From DATEJJ01 sp039649115 (GTDB lineage Bacteria; Actinomycetota; Actinomycetes; Mycobacteriales; Micromonosporaceae): 7,914 nt of DNA. The stretch covers positions 1-7,914 of the forward strand of contig JBBWZQ010000409.1 of assembly GCA_039649115.1 (NCBI GenBank), in the 5' to 3' direction. Below, piece by piece: positions 1-6,436 of this stretch (its first letter is position 1; each line of letters begins with the position of its first letter). Made by a program: the position numbers and the translations under genes. A model generated the notes under the pieces. The model was not told where the DNA came from and ran no database searches. It saw only the letters and a program-made list of their open reading frames with translations.

Positions 1-1
1 C

Positions 2-2407
2 ATCCAGGGCCCGGACCCCGACCACCTGCTCGCCGCGCCGACCCTCAAGCATCTCCTCGCATACAACAACGAGGCGCAACGCACCACCAGCTCGTCGGTG
101 CTGCGGCCCCGGGTCCTGCGCGAGTACGACGAGCAGGCGTTTCGACCGGCCATCGCGGCTGACGCGGCAACCGGCGTGATGACGTCGTACAACCTGGTCA
201 ACGGCCGCCCGATGACGGTCAGCGATCTGATCACCTCGACCGTGCGCAGCTGGACCGATCGGGAACTGATGGTGGTCAGCGACGCCTTCGCGCCCGGCAA
301 CCTGACCGGGTCGCAGCACTACTTCGCCACCGCGTCCCAGGCGTACGGCGCCGCGGTCGCCGCGCAGATGGACAGCTTCACACAGGACGGCACCAACCCG
401 AGCTCGACGGTCACCAATGTCACCGCGGCATGGCAACAGGGCCTGATCACCGAGGCCGACATCGACACCAACGTCCGACACATCCTCAGCGTGCGGCTAC
501 GGCTCGGCGACTTCGATCCCGGCGGCGGCCGGTACGCGGGCATCACCGCGGATGTCGTCAACAGCACCGACCACCAGCGGCTGGCCCGCCAGACGGGACG
601 GGCACAGGCGGTACTGCTTAAAAACGACGGAGAACTGCTGCCGCTGCACAAGCGGGCCACGGTCGCGGTCATCGGCCCACTCGCCGACCAGATCTTCACC
701 GACTTCTACGCCGGGCTCATGCCGTACCGGGTAACGCCGGTGCAGGGCCTGGGCGAGGCACTGGCCGCCGGTGGCGGGACAATGCGAACCGCTCTCGGCG
801 TGGACCTCGTCGCGTTCCAGGCACCAGGCGGCGGCTATGTCACCGCGTCCAGCAGCCCGGAGGGCGCCCAACTGCTCGCGACGAGCAGCACGATCGGCCC
901 CGACGAAGGGTACGACCTGTTCGACTGGGGGCAGGATGTGTTCTCGCTGCGCGCCCGCGCCAACAACCGGTACTGGACCAAGGGCAGCGGCAACGCGGTC
1001 CTCAACGCCGCCGTGGAGCCCCACAGCTTCAGCCCGCAGGAGCCGGTGCGGTTCGTGGCCCAGACCGACGGTACGGTCGCCATCCGGCTGGGTACCGGCA
1101 ACAACAACTATGTCGTCGTCGACCCGACCACCGGAGCACTGAGCGCCACCAGCAACGCCACCGGCGCCACCCACCTTACCCAGGTGACCGTGCGGAGCGG
1201 CATCGACGCCGCGGTCGCGGCCGCAACCGGAGCGGACGCCGCGGTCGTCATCGTCGGAAACGACCCGCTGATCAACGGCCGGGAAACCCAGGACCGACCA
1301 GACCTCGAGCTGGCGCCCGGACAGCAGGCACTCATCGAGGCGGTACTAGGCGCCAATCCCCACACGGTGCTGGTCCTGGAGAGCAGCTACCCTTACGCAA
1401 TCACATGGGCGCAGCAAAACGTGCCGGCGATCCTGCACACGGCACACGGCGGGCAGGAGACCGGACACGCGCTGGCGGATGTGCTCTTCGGCGACTACGC
1501 TCCGGCCGGTCGGCTCAGCCAGACCTGGTACGCGGGCACCGGGGATCTGCCGAACATCTTTGACTACGACATCATCAAGGGTGGCCGGACCTATCTGTAC
1601 TACCGGGGAACTCCGCTTTACCCGTTCGGCCACGGACTGACGTACACCACGTTCTCCTACGGCAATCTACGGCTGGACCATCATGGCGTCGGTGATGACT
1701 GGAAGGTCACGGTGAGCGTCGAGGTCACCAATACCGGACGCCGGGACAGCGATGAGGTGGTGCAGTTGTACACCCATCAGCGCGCCTCGCGGGTGACCCA
1801 GCCGATCCGCCAACTTCGTGGCTTCCGGCGTGTGCACCTCAAGCGCGGCCGGACGGCGACCATCGACTTCGAACTCCGGGTGGGCGACTTCGCACTTTGG
1901 GACGTCACACGGGAGACGTGGAGCGTCGAGTCCGCCATGCACGACGTTCTGGTCGGACGCTCCTCTGCCGACATCAGGCTCGCCGCGCGGCTGCGGGTAC
2001 CCGGCGAAGTGATCCCGCCCCGTGACCTGAGCGTCGGCACCAGGGCGGCCAACTTCGACGACTACAGTGGCATCGCACTGGTCGACGAGAGCAAGGCGGG
2101 CGGTGACGCGGTCGGGCTGACCCGCACCGGCGACTGGATCAAATTCGCCGACGCCGACCTCGGTGTAACCGGAACAACCACCATCAACGTGACCGTCGCC
2201 AAGGCCAACAGCGATCCCGCCGCCATCAGCGTCGTGCTCGATGACCCGCTCGCCGGTCCCGTACTGGGTACAATCCCGGTGACCGACACGGGCAACAGGT
2301 ACGCCTACGGCAATCTCACCGGAACTCTGACACCGGCCAGCGGCCAGCATGACGTGTACCTGGTCTTCACCGGCAGCCTCAACCTCGCGAGCTTCTCACT
2401 GACCTGA
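2..2407 (+). CDS. GH3 beta-glycosidase with fascin-like insert and CBM6-like C-terminus (5' end outside window)
   Basis: The frame is open from the window edge, and 801 residues are visible. A GTG at 98 is not the start, because the conserved GH3 Lys-His motif (LKHLLAYNNE, visible residues 15-24) lies upstream of it. Seen: the end of the TIM barrel with REYDEQAFRPAI and GVMTSYNLVNG; VVSDAFAP, whose Asp (residue 94, codon 281-283) sits at the family nucleophile; the first part of the alpha/beta sandwich (VAVIGPLAD, about 221-229); a beta-trefoil-like insert of about 274-397 (DWGQDVFSLRARANNRYWT); the rest of the sandwich, with GRETQDR, whose Glu428 (codon 1283-1285) is the acid/base candidate; HGGQETGHALADVLFGD and LYPFGHGLTYT; an FnIII-like domain from about 573; and a CBM6-like module of about 675-801 (GDWIKF, HDVYLVFTG). 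The family removes terminal beta-linked sugars from oligosaccharides. The layout suggests a beta-glucosidase or beta-xylosidase acting on hemicellulose, but the sugar cannot be fixed from sequence. Any signal peptide lies outside the window. The gene converges on the aldo/keto reductase gene. Confidence 0.93.
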   Translation: MQGPDPDHLLAAPTLKHLLAYNNEAQRTTSSSVLRPRVLREYDEQAFRPAIAADAATGVMTSYNLVNGRPMTVSDLITSTVRSWTDRELMVVSDAFAPGNLTGSQHYFATASQAYGAAVAAQMDSFTQDGTNPSSTVTNVTAAWQQGLITEADIDTNVRHILSVRLRLGDFDPGGGRYAGITADVVNSTDHQRLARQTGRAQAVLLKNDGELLPLHKRATVAVIGPLADQIFTDFYAGLMPYRVTPVQGLGEALAAGGGTMRTALGVDLVAFQAPGGGYVTASSSPEGAQLLATSSTIGPDEGYDLFDWGQDVFSLRARANNRYWTKGSGNAVLNAAVEPHSFSPQEPVRFVAQTDGTVAIRLGTGNNNYVVVDPTTGALSATSNATGATHLTQVTVRSGIDAAVAAATGADAAVVIVGNDPLINGRETQDRPDLELAPGQQALIEAVLGANPHTVLVLESSYPYAITWAQQNVPAILHTAHGGQETGHALADVLFGDYAPAGRLSQTWYAGTGDLPNIFDYDIIKGGRTYLYYRGTPLYPFGHGLTYTTFSYGNLRLDHHGVGDDWKVTVSVEVTNTGRRDSDEVVQLYTHQRASRVTQPIRQLRGFRRVHLKRGRTATIDFELRVGDFALWDVTRETWSVESAMHDVLVGRSSADIRLAARLRVPGEVIPPRDLSVGTRAANFDDYSGIALVDESKAGGDAVGLTRTGDWIKFADADLGVTGTTTINVTVAKANSDPAAISVVLDDPLAGPVLGTIPVTDTGNRYAYGNLTGTLTPASGQHDVYLVFTGSLNLASFSLT

Positions 2408-2443
2408 CGAATACAGCTGCCCTTGACGCGCCACCCACGGCGC

Positions 2444-2538
2444 CGGGCGACCAGCGGCCCGCGAAGGCAGCCAGGCCCGGTCGTCCCGCGTCGACCCACC
2501 GCTGCAGGTGGCCGGACACATGGCCCGGCCGGGACGCG
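2444..2538. terminator. possible bidirectional terminator structure between convergent genes
   Basis: The 230-bp gap between the GH3 stop and the end of the aldo/keto reductase gene has no convincing gene. It contains several G+C-rich inverted repeats: CGGGC/GCCCG (2444-2448 with 2457-2461), CCACC/GGTGG (2496-2500 with 2507-2511), GGCCGG/CCGGCC (2510-2515 with 2525-2530), and an outer pair CGCGTC/GACGCG (2487-2492 with 2533-2538) that could enclose the last two as a branched structure. None is followed by a T-tract. In high-GC actinobacteria terminators often lack a strong U-tract, so a role on both strands is plausible but unproven. Confidence 0.3.
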
Positions 2539-2637
2539 ACACGGGCTCACGCGGTACTGTCGGCGCGGATGCGGTGCTGCGGCGGGCAACCTGGGCGACG
2601 ACTGGCCACCGCCGGCCCGCATCGAGTCGGAGGTTCA

Positions 2638-3609
2638 TCAGTACCAGGAGGGCCCGTGGGGCGTATATGGCTCTTCAAGTGAGTTGATCTCGTCGACGGT
2701 GAGGTGCAGGTCCAGCGCCGCGATTGCTTCGGGCAGATGGTGCGGCTTCGTCGCGCCTACGATGGGCGCCGATATCGCGGGGTTGTTCAGCACCCATGCG
2801 AGGGCAACCTGAGCCATGGTCACGGCGCGGTCTTGAGCGACGCGCTGGACCACGCTGATGACGGGCTCGTCAAGCGGCGAGTCGAAAGCCTGGACGACCG
2901 TGTCCACGTTGGACCGATGTGACTGTTCAGCCCACGGGCGAGCCAGGCGTCCTTTGCCCTGTGGGGAATACGGCACGATCCCTACACCCATGTCGGCACA
3001 CATCGCCATGAGTTCGCGTTCGTCCTGGCGTCGAAGCAGGTTGTATTGGTTTTGCATCGCGACAAAGCGGGTCCAGCCGTGCATTGCGGCGGCGTGCTGG
3101 AGTTTGGCGAACTGCCAGGCGTACATGGAGGAGGCGCCGATGTAGCGGACCTTCCCGGCTTTGATGATGTCGTGGAGGGCTTCCATGGTCTCCTCGACCG
3201 GAGTCTCGGGATCGAAGCGGTGGATCTGATAAAGGTCGATGTAGTCGACGTCGAGCCGGGCCATCGACGCGTCCACCTGTTCGAGGATCGCCCGGCGGGA
3301 CAGGCCCTTGCCACCCGGGCCATTGTGCATTCTGCCGAACACCTTGGTGGCAAGGACCATGTCCTCGCGGCGGGTGTAGCGCTTGATCGCTCGGCCGACG
3401 AGTTCCTCGGACGTCCCCGCCTGGTAGGTGTTGGCCGTGTCCCAGAAGGTGATGCCCATCTCGACGGCCTGGCGGAAGAAGGGTTGAGCTTCGTCGTCGG
3501 TCAGGGCCCAGGTGTGCGCCCCGGCGGTGGTCGGGTCGCCGTAGCTCATGCAGCCAAGCGCGAGCCGGCTGATCTTCAGCCCGGACTCGCCGAGTCGTAC
3601 GTAGTCCAT
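2638..3609 (-). CDS. YajO-like aldo/keto reductase
   Basis: A 323-residue protein, the normal length for a single-domain TIM-barrel aldo/keto reductase, which reduces aldehydes or ketones (or runs in reverse) with NADPH in the cytosol. The catalytic tetrad is visible: Asp57 and Tyr62 (FWDTANTY), Lys89 (LATKVFG) and His130 (LYQIHRFD). LALGCMSYG, KAGKVRYIGASSMYAWQF, MQNQYNLLRR and the ending EEPYTPH closely recall E. coli YajO and relatives, a group linked to sugar-phosphate and aldehyde metabolism. The ATG at 3609 is preceded on this strand by AGGAAAGG (3622-3615), a good ribosome binding site. The gene begins 62 bp after the dehydrogenase stop on the same strand, so the two are probably co-transcribed. 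The family is certain; the substrate is not. Its place between glycosidase genes makes a sugar or sugar-derived aldehyde possible, by inference only. Confidence 0.93.
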   Translation of the reverse strand: MDYVRLGESGLKISRLALGCMSYGDPTTAGAHTWALTDDEAQPFFRQAVEMGITFWDTANTYQAGTSEELVGRAIKRYTRREDMVLATKVFGRMHNGPGGKGLSRRAILEQVDASMARLDVDYIDLYQIHRFDPETPVEETMEALHDIIKAGKVRYIGASSMYAWQFAKLQHAAAMHGWTRFVAMQNQYNLLRRQDERELMAMCADMGVGIVPYSPQGKGRLARPWAEQSHRSNVDTVVQAFDSPLDEPVISVVQRVAQDRAVTMAQVALAWVLNNPAISAPIVGATKPHHLPEAIAALDLHLTVDEINSLEEPYTPHGPSWY

Positions 3610-3671
3610 CAGAGCCTTTCCTGTAGTGGGTCGGCAGTGTCACGTGCGCATGCGGCTCGTCGGTGTCGCGG

Positions 3672-4688
3672 TCACGGGCGCAGCAGCACCTTGATGGCAC
3701 GGCGCTCGTCCATCGCCCGATAGCCTTCGGCGACCTCATCCAGCGGCAGGATCAGGTCGAACACCTTCCCCGGGTTGATCCTCCCGCCGAGGACGAGGTC
3801 GATGAGTTCGGGCAGAAACCGCCGGACAGGTGCGGGGCCGCCGAGCAGACCGACGTGGGAGTAGAACATCTGCTCGCCATCCAGGCTCACGCCGTGCGGT
3901 ACGCCGACATAGCCGACGTGGCCGCCGGGGCGGGTCGACTGCAGGGCCTGTTGCATCGACTCATGGGTGCCGACGCACTCCAGCACGGCGTCGGCACCGA
4001 CGCCCCGGGTGAGTTCCTTGATCCGGGCGACGCCTTCATCGCCGCGTTCGGTGACGATGTCGGTGGCCCCGAACTCGATGGCGAGCTTCTGCCGGGACTC
4101 GTGGCGGCTCATTGCGATGATCCGCTCGGCGCCCATCTGCGCGGCCGACAGCACACCGAGCAACCCAACCGCGCCGTCGCCGACGACCGCCACAGTCATA
4201 CCCCGCGCGACCTTGGCGGCGACGGCGGCAAACCAGCCGGTGCCCGCCACGTCCGACAGGGCCAGCAGGCTCGGCACCAGCTCCCGCGCGGGCACCTCGG
4301 GTGTGGCAACAAGGGTGCCGTCAGCGAGGGGTACCCGAATGGCTTCGGCCTGGCAGCCACCGACGAAGACGCGGTGCTGGCAGGAGGACTGAAACCCGGC
4401 CTGGCAGTTCGGGCAGGTGTTGTCCGAGGCGAAGAACGACCCGACGACGAACTGGCCCGGGCGGATCGTGGCGACGTCACTGCCGACCGCTTCGACGATG
4501 CCGCAGTACTCGTGCCCGATCGGCGTCGGCTGGCTGATCGGGTTGATGCCCCGGTAGTCCCACAGATCCGATCCGCACACGCAGGTCGCCGACAGCCGCA
4601 CGATCGCATCGGCCGGCTCGATGATCGTCGGATCGGGGCAATCCTCGACGCGGATGTCCCGGGGACGGTAGATGACGGTTTGGCGCAT
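3672..4688 (-). CDS. zinc-dependent medium-chain alcohol dehydrogenase
   Basis: A 338-residue MDR-family dehydrogenase. The frame is open upstream to an ATG at 4850, but the start at 4688 is preferred: it has AAAGGGA seven bases upstream (4701-4695), and MRQTVIYRPRDIRVED begins as family members do. Catalytic-zinc ligands fit Cys38 (CVCGSDLW) and His59-Glu60 (PIGHEYCG). The structural-zinc loop has Cys92, Cys95 and Cys103, but Asp89 stands where the first of four cysteines usually sits. The Rossmann motif GDGAVG (170-175) ends its second strand in AMSRH rather than an acidic residue, which suggests NADP(H), by inference. The enzyme would oxidise an alcohol or polyol or reduce the matching carbonyl in the cytosol; the substrate cannot be told. 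It is the first gene of a likely two-gene operon with the aldo/keto reductase, and lies divergent from the LacI-type regulator, an arrangement often seen when the regulator controls both sides. Confidence 0.94.
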   Translation of the reverse strand: MRQTVIYRPRDIRVEDCPDPTIIEPADAIVRLSATCVCGSDLWDYRGINPISQPTPIGHEYCGIVEAVGSDVATIRPGQFVVGSFFASDNTCPNCQAGFQSSCQHRVFVGGCQAEAIRVPLADGTLVATPEVPARELVPSLLALSDVAGTGWFAAVAAKVARGMTVAVVGDGAVGLLGVLSAAQMGAERIIAMSRHESRQKLAIEFGATDIVTERGDEGVARIKELTRGVGADAVLECVGTHESMQQALQSTRPGGHVGYVGVPHGVSLDGEQMFYSHVGLLGGPAPVRRFLPELIDLVLGGRINPGKVFDLILPLDEVAEGYRAMDERRAIKVLLRP

Positions 4689-4739
4689 GACTAGTCCCTT
4701 TCGGAGTGTTGTGTCAGCCGACCGAGCCAGTGCCGGCCT

Positions 4740-4850
4740 TCGTTCCTTCGGCGTGAGCTGGTCCCGTCTCCGACCCGCCCGAACAGCACCTCGTCGGTGA
4801 CGCCGACCAACTCGGGCGCAAATCGGCCGAACATCCTCTGTTTCCGACAT
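4740..4850 (-). pseudogene. 5' remnant of a carboxymuconolactone decarboxylase (CMD)-like gene
   Basis: Immediately upstream of the dehydrogenase, on the same strand, are short pieces that together resemble the N-terminus of CMD/AhpD-like proteins but lie in two frames. MSETEDVRP starts at the ATG at 4850; FAPELVGVTDEVLFGRV (ending at 4772) is in a second frame; GRRRDQLTPKER, back in the first frame, ends at 4740. Family members commonly begin with a short acidic leader, then an 'APxLxxLTDDVLFGxVWxRxxLSPRxRSLVT' type stretch (pattern recalled from the family, not searched). Two frame changes are therefore needed, and the rest of the domain is absent. The remnant's frame runs on into the dehydrogenase. 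Chance resemblance in short high-GC DNA remains possible. Confidence 0.45.
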
Positions 4851-4858
4851 CCTGTTCT
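4827..4858. repeat. imperfect two-copy tandem repeat
   Basis: CCGAACATCCTCTGTTT (4827-4843) is followed directly by CCGACATCCTGTTCT (4844-4858), which is the same sequence with two small deletions. The repeat covers the start of the CMD-like remnant, so two ATG codons in different frames lie 16 bases apart on the minus strand (4850 and 4834). It may be a replication-slippage scar tied to the decay of that gene, or paired binding sites. Confidence 0.5.
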
Positions 4859-4980
4859 CTTTCCCCGAATTATTCGTCGATCATCACAACCGGCCGCCTG
4901 TACGAAGCGGGACACGCTCGTCATCGCGCATACGGACACCGAGGTCAGCAGCCGAACACGAGAACGCCGTGGTGCAACGA

Positions 4981-5003
4981 GGTGAGCCCTCCATGGGCTC
5001 GCC
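4981..5003. repeat. strong inverted repeat (9-bp stem)
   Basis: GGTGAGCCC (4981-4989) pairs with GGGCTCGCC (4995-5003) through nine pairs, one a G-T wobble, around a five-base loop TCCAT. It is the best hairpin in the intergenic region. It may be a protein-binding site or the terminator of a lost gene; there is no T-tract on either side. Confidence 0.4.
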
Positions 5004-5100
5004 GCTGGTCGCATCTGCCATGAAACACCTGGCGACAGCGGTGAGGAAGGGCGCAGCGAAGCAGGTAACGACAGAACCTCCCAGCCTCCCGGGGGTGGAC

Positions 5101-5166
5101 GTAGCGTGAGTTCGTGGACACGAGGTCGCCGTCGGTGTCGGCGATCCGGTTGAAGCAATGGCCGTT
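5101..5166 (-). other. short coding-like vestige, possible gene remnant
   Basis: Read on the minus strand from 5157 to 5101, the DNA encodes CFNRIADTDGDLVSTNSRY. The first 16 codons all end in G or C, as in true genes of this genome, and GNGH precedes it in frame. The signal fades on both sides and no start or domain is complete. The 'ADxDGDLVxxxSRY' shape loosely recalls SnoaL-like proteins, but this is a weak impression. Confidence 0.2.
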
Positions 5167-5239
5167 CCCGATGCGCGGACACGCGGAACGAGTACTGACG
5201 GGGCCAGGTCGGTGAGGTTACGGGTGCGTTTCCAGACCC

Positions 5240-5268
5240 TTGACGCACGAAACATGACTGCGTAGTCT
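5240..5268 (+). promoter_or_regulatory. promoter of the LacI-family regulator
   Basis: TTGACG (5240-5245) and TAGTCT (5263-5268) are separated by exactly 17 bp, matching the -35/-10 layout of housekeeping (SigA/HrdB-type) promoters; TTGACG is one base from the consensus -35. Transcription would begin near 5275, giving a leader of about 55 nt before the ATG at 5330. Confidence 0.65.
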
Positions 5269-5281
5269 GACGGCGCTGTCA
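5268..5281. promoter_or_regulatory. candidate LacI-type operator
   Basis: TGACGGCGCTGTCA is a 14-bp palindrome with six of seven base pairs matched and a central CG, the layout of LacI-family operators, where the hinge helices open the central CpG step. It overlaps the last base of the -10 box and the predicted transcription start, so the repressor encoded 50 bp downstream could block its own promoter. It has the same length and central GCGCT as the Streptomyces CebR box (recalled as TGGGAGCGCTCCCA). An overlapping odd repeat, GCTGT-CAT-ACAGC (5275-5287), is also present. Confidence 0.55.
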
Positions 5282-5329
5282 TACAGCAGCCCTCGCCGAG
5301 AGCACAAGACCGGCCGTTGGGAGTACCTC

Positions 5330-6436
5330 ATGGCAAGTGCACCGAGAAGGACGGAAGCTCCGCCGCGCAGCGTGGAGGTGGCCCGTCTCGCGGGGGTTTC
5401 GCAGAAAACGGTTTCAAGGGTCTTCAACGACGAGCCCTATGTCTCCGAAGAGGCGCGCCGACGTGTTCGGGAAGCCGCGGACGAGCTCGGTTACCGGCTG
5501 AACAACGCGGCCCGGGCGCTGGCTTCCGGTCGCAGTCGTTCCATCGGCGTGGTGGCACTGGGGACTGCCGGGTACGGCGTCGCCTCGCTGCTCGTCGGCA
5601 TCGAGCGAGCGGTTCGGGACGCCGGTTACGCGCTGCGGGTGGTCAACACGCTGGAAGGCGAGCCGGCAGGCATCGCCAGTGCCGTGGACTCACTCCTCGA
5701 TCAGGGCGTGGACGGCATCGTCGTCTCCGAGCCCGTCGATGACGGAGAAGTTTGCGTCCGTGTTGACGTTCCGGTCCTCTTTCTCGGTGCGCCACCGGTC
5801 TTCGCCGTCCGCCGGACGGTGACCGCAGGGGTCGGTGCCGACCTCCTGGCGCGGGCGGCCACCGATCATCTGCTGGATCTGGGTCACGCAACCGTCCATC
5901 ATCTCGCCGGTCCGCAGCGATGGTACGCCGCCAGGGACCGTCTCAAGGGATGGCGAGCGGCGCTCGTGGCGCGGGGCAGGATGCAACCGCCTGTCATCGA
6001 GGGCGACTGGTCGGCCGCGTCTGGATACGCGGCAGGCCGCGAGCTGGCTTCGGACACCAGCATGACCGCAGTGTTCGCAGCGGGCGACGACATGGCCATC
6101 GGCCTGATCCAAGCGCTGGTGGAAGCCGGCCGGCGCGTGCCAGACGATGTCAGCGTCATCGGATTCGACGACAACCCGGTCTTTGCCTACGTGAATCCTC
6201 CCCTGACGACGATGCGTCAACCTTTCGACGCCGCGGCGAAGGAAGGAGTCAGGCTTCTTGTGCACGCCATCGAGAAGCCGGAAGCAGACCTGCCACCGGC
6301 GACCGCCCCGCCGATCGAACTCGTCGTCCGCTCCTCGACGGCACCTCCGCCTGAGCACTGCCCCCGCCCCGAAGCCTCACCCGGGGAGAGGTCGTCGAGG
6401 ACCTCCCCTGTGACGGTCGGACCACCAGTGACCTGA
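5330..6436 (+). CDS. LacI-family transcriptional repressor
   Basis: A 368-residue protein with the full LacI/GalR layout. The N-terminal helix-turn-helix is VARLAGVSQKTVSRVFN (17-33), where Gln25-Lys26 occupy the base-reading positions. The hinge helix NNAARALASG (58-67) contains the leucine that intercalates at the operator centre. The periplasmic-binding-protein-like sensor domain (about 71-337) has DRLKGWRAAL (203-212), AAGDDMAIG (250-258) and VIGFDDNP (276-283), where family members contact a sugar effector. The ATG is preceded by GGGAG with a six-base spacer. The effector is probably a mono- or oligosaccharide released by the neighbouring hydrolases (inference). Likely targets are its own promoter, the divergent dehydrogenase operon, and perhaps the downstream GH93-like gene. 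After the usual family end (ELVVRSSTAPP) there are about 30 extra residues rich in Pro and Ser, probably disordered. Confidence 0.95.
   Translation: MASAPRRTEAPPRSVEVARLAGVSQKTVSRVFNDEPYVSEEARRRVREAADELGYRLNNAARALASGRSRSIGVVALGTAGYGVASLLVGIERAVRDAGYALRVVNTLEGEPAGIASAVDSLLDQGVDGIVVSEPVDDGEVCVRVDVPVLFLGAPPVFAVRRTVTAGVGADLLARAATDHLLDLGHATVHHLAGPQRWYAARDRLKGWRAALVARGRMQPPVIEGDWSAASGYAAGRELASDTSMTAVFAAGDDMAIGLIQALVEAGRRVPDDVSVIGFDDNPVFAYVNPPLTTMRQPFDAAAKEGVRLLVHAIEKPEADLPPATAPPIELVVRSSTAPPPEHCPRPEASPGERSSRTSPVTVGPPVT

Larger units (their letters stand above)
4851..5239. other. divergent intergenic region without an intact gene
   Basis: No frame here gives a recognisable complete protein. The part at about 4850-4892 is clearly richer in A+T than its surroundings and contains an 11-bp odd palindrome, CGAAT-T-ATTCG (4866-4876). 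It is the most likely place for the promoter of the minus-strand oxidoreductase operon, though I cannot find a convincing -35/-10 pair there. Other inverted repeats: TCGTG-GA-CACGA (5112-5123) and CGTTCC/GGAACG (5163-5168 with 5185-5190). TGACGG at 5196-5201 repeats the left half of the operator at 5268. Confidence 0.5.

Noticed and set aside
98..100. GTG at 98 as the start of the GH3 gene
   Set aside because: The frame is open to the window edge and the conserved GH3 Lys-His motif lies upstream of this codon, so the true start is outside the window.
1667..2350. Long minus-strand open frames inside the GH3 gene
   Set aside because: They are antisense shadows of a gene with recognisable domains in the other frame, with no plausible protein features.
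2423..2428. TTGACG as a -35 element after the GH3 gene
   Set aside because: No -10-like hexamer at 16-19 bp spacing and no plus-strand gene follows before the convergent gene.
2423..2812. 129-residue + strand open frame in the convergent gap
   Set aside because: Arg/Pro/Gly-rich product, no ribosome binding site, and it runs into the end of the aldo/keto reductase gene.
3663..4694. 343-residue open frame on the + strand opposite the dehydrogenase
   Set aside because: It lies almost wholly antisense to a clear dehydrogenase; long antisense frames are common in high-GC DNA and the product matches nothing I recognise.
4689..4850. N-terminal 54-residue extension of the alcohol dehydrogenase
   Set aside because: The start at 4688 has a good ribosome binding site and a family-typical N-terminus; the extension is Arg-rich, unlike the family, and is better explained as a gene remnant.
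5319..5332. TGGGAGTACCTCAT as a CebR-like box
   Set aside because: Only one half resembles the box; the other half does not pair, and the GGGAG is better explained as the ribosome binding site.
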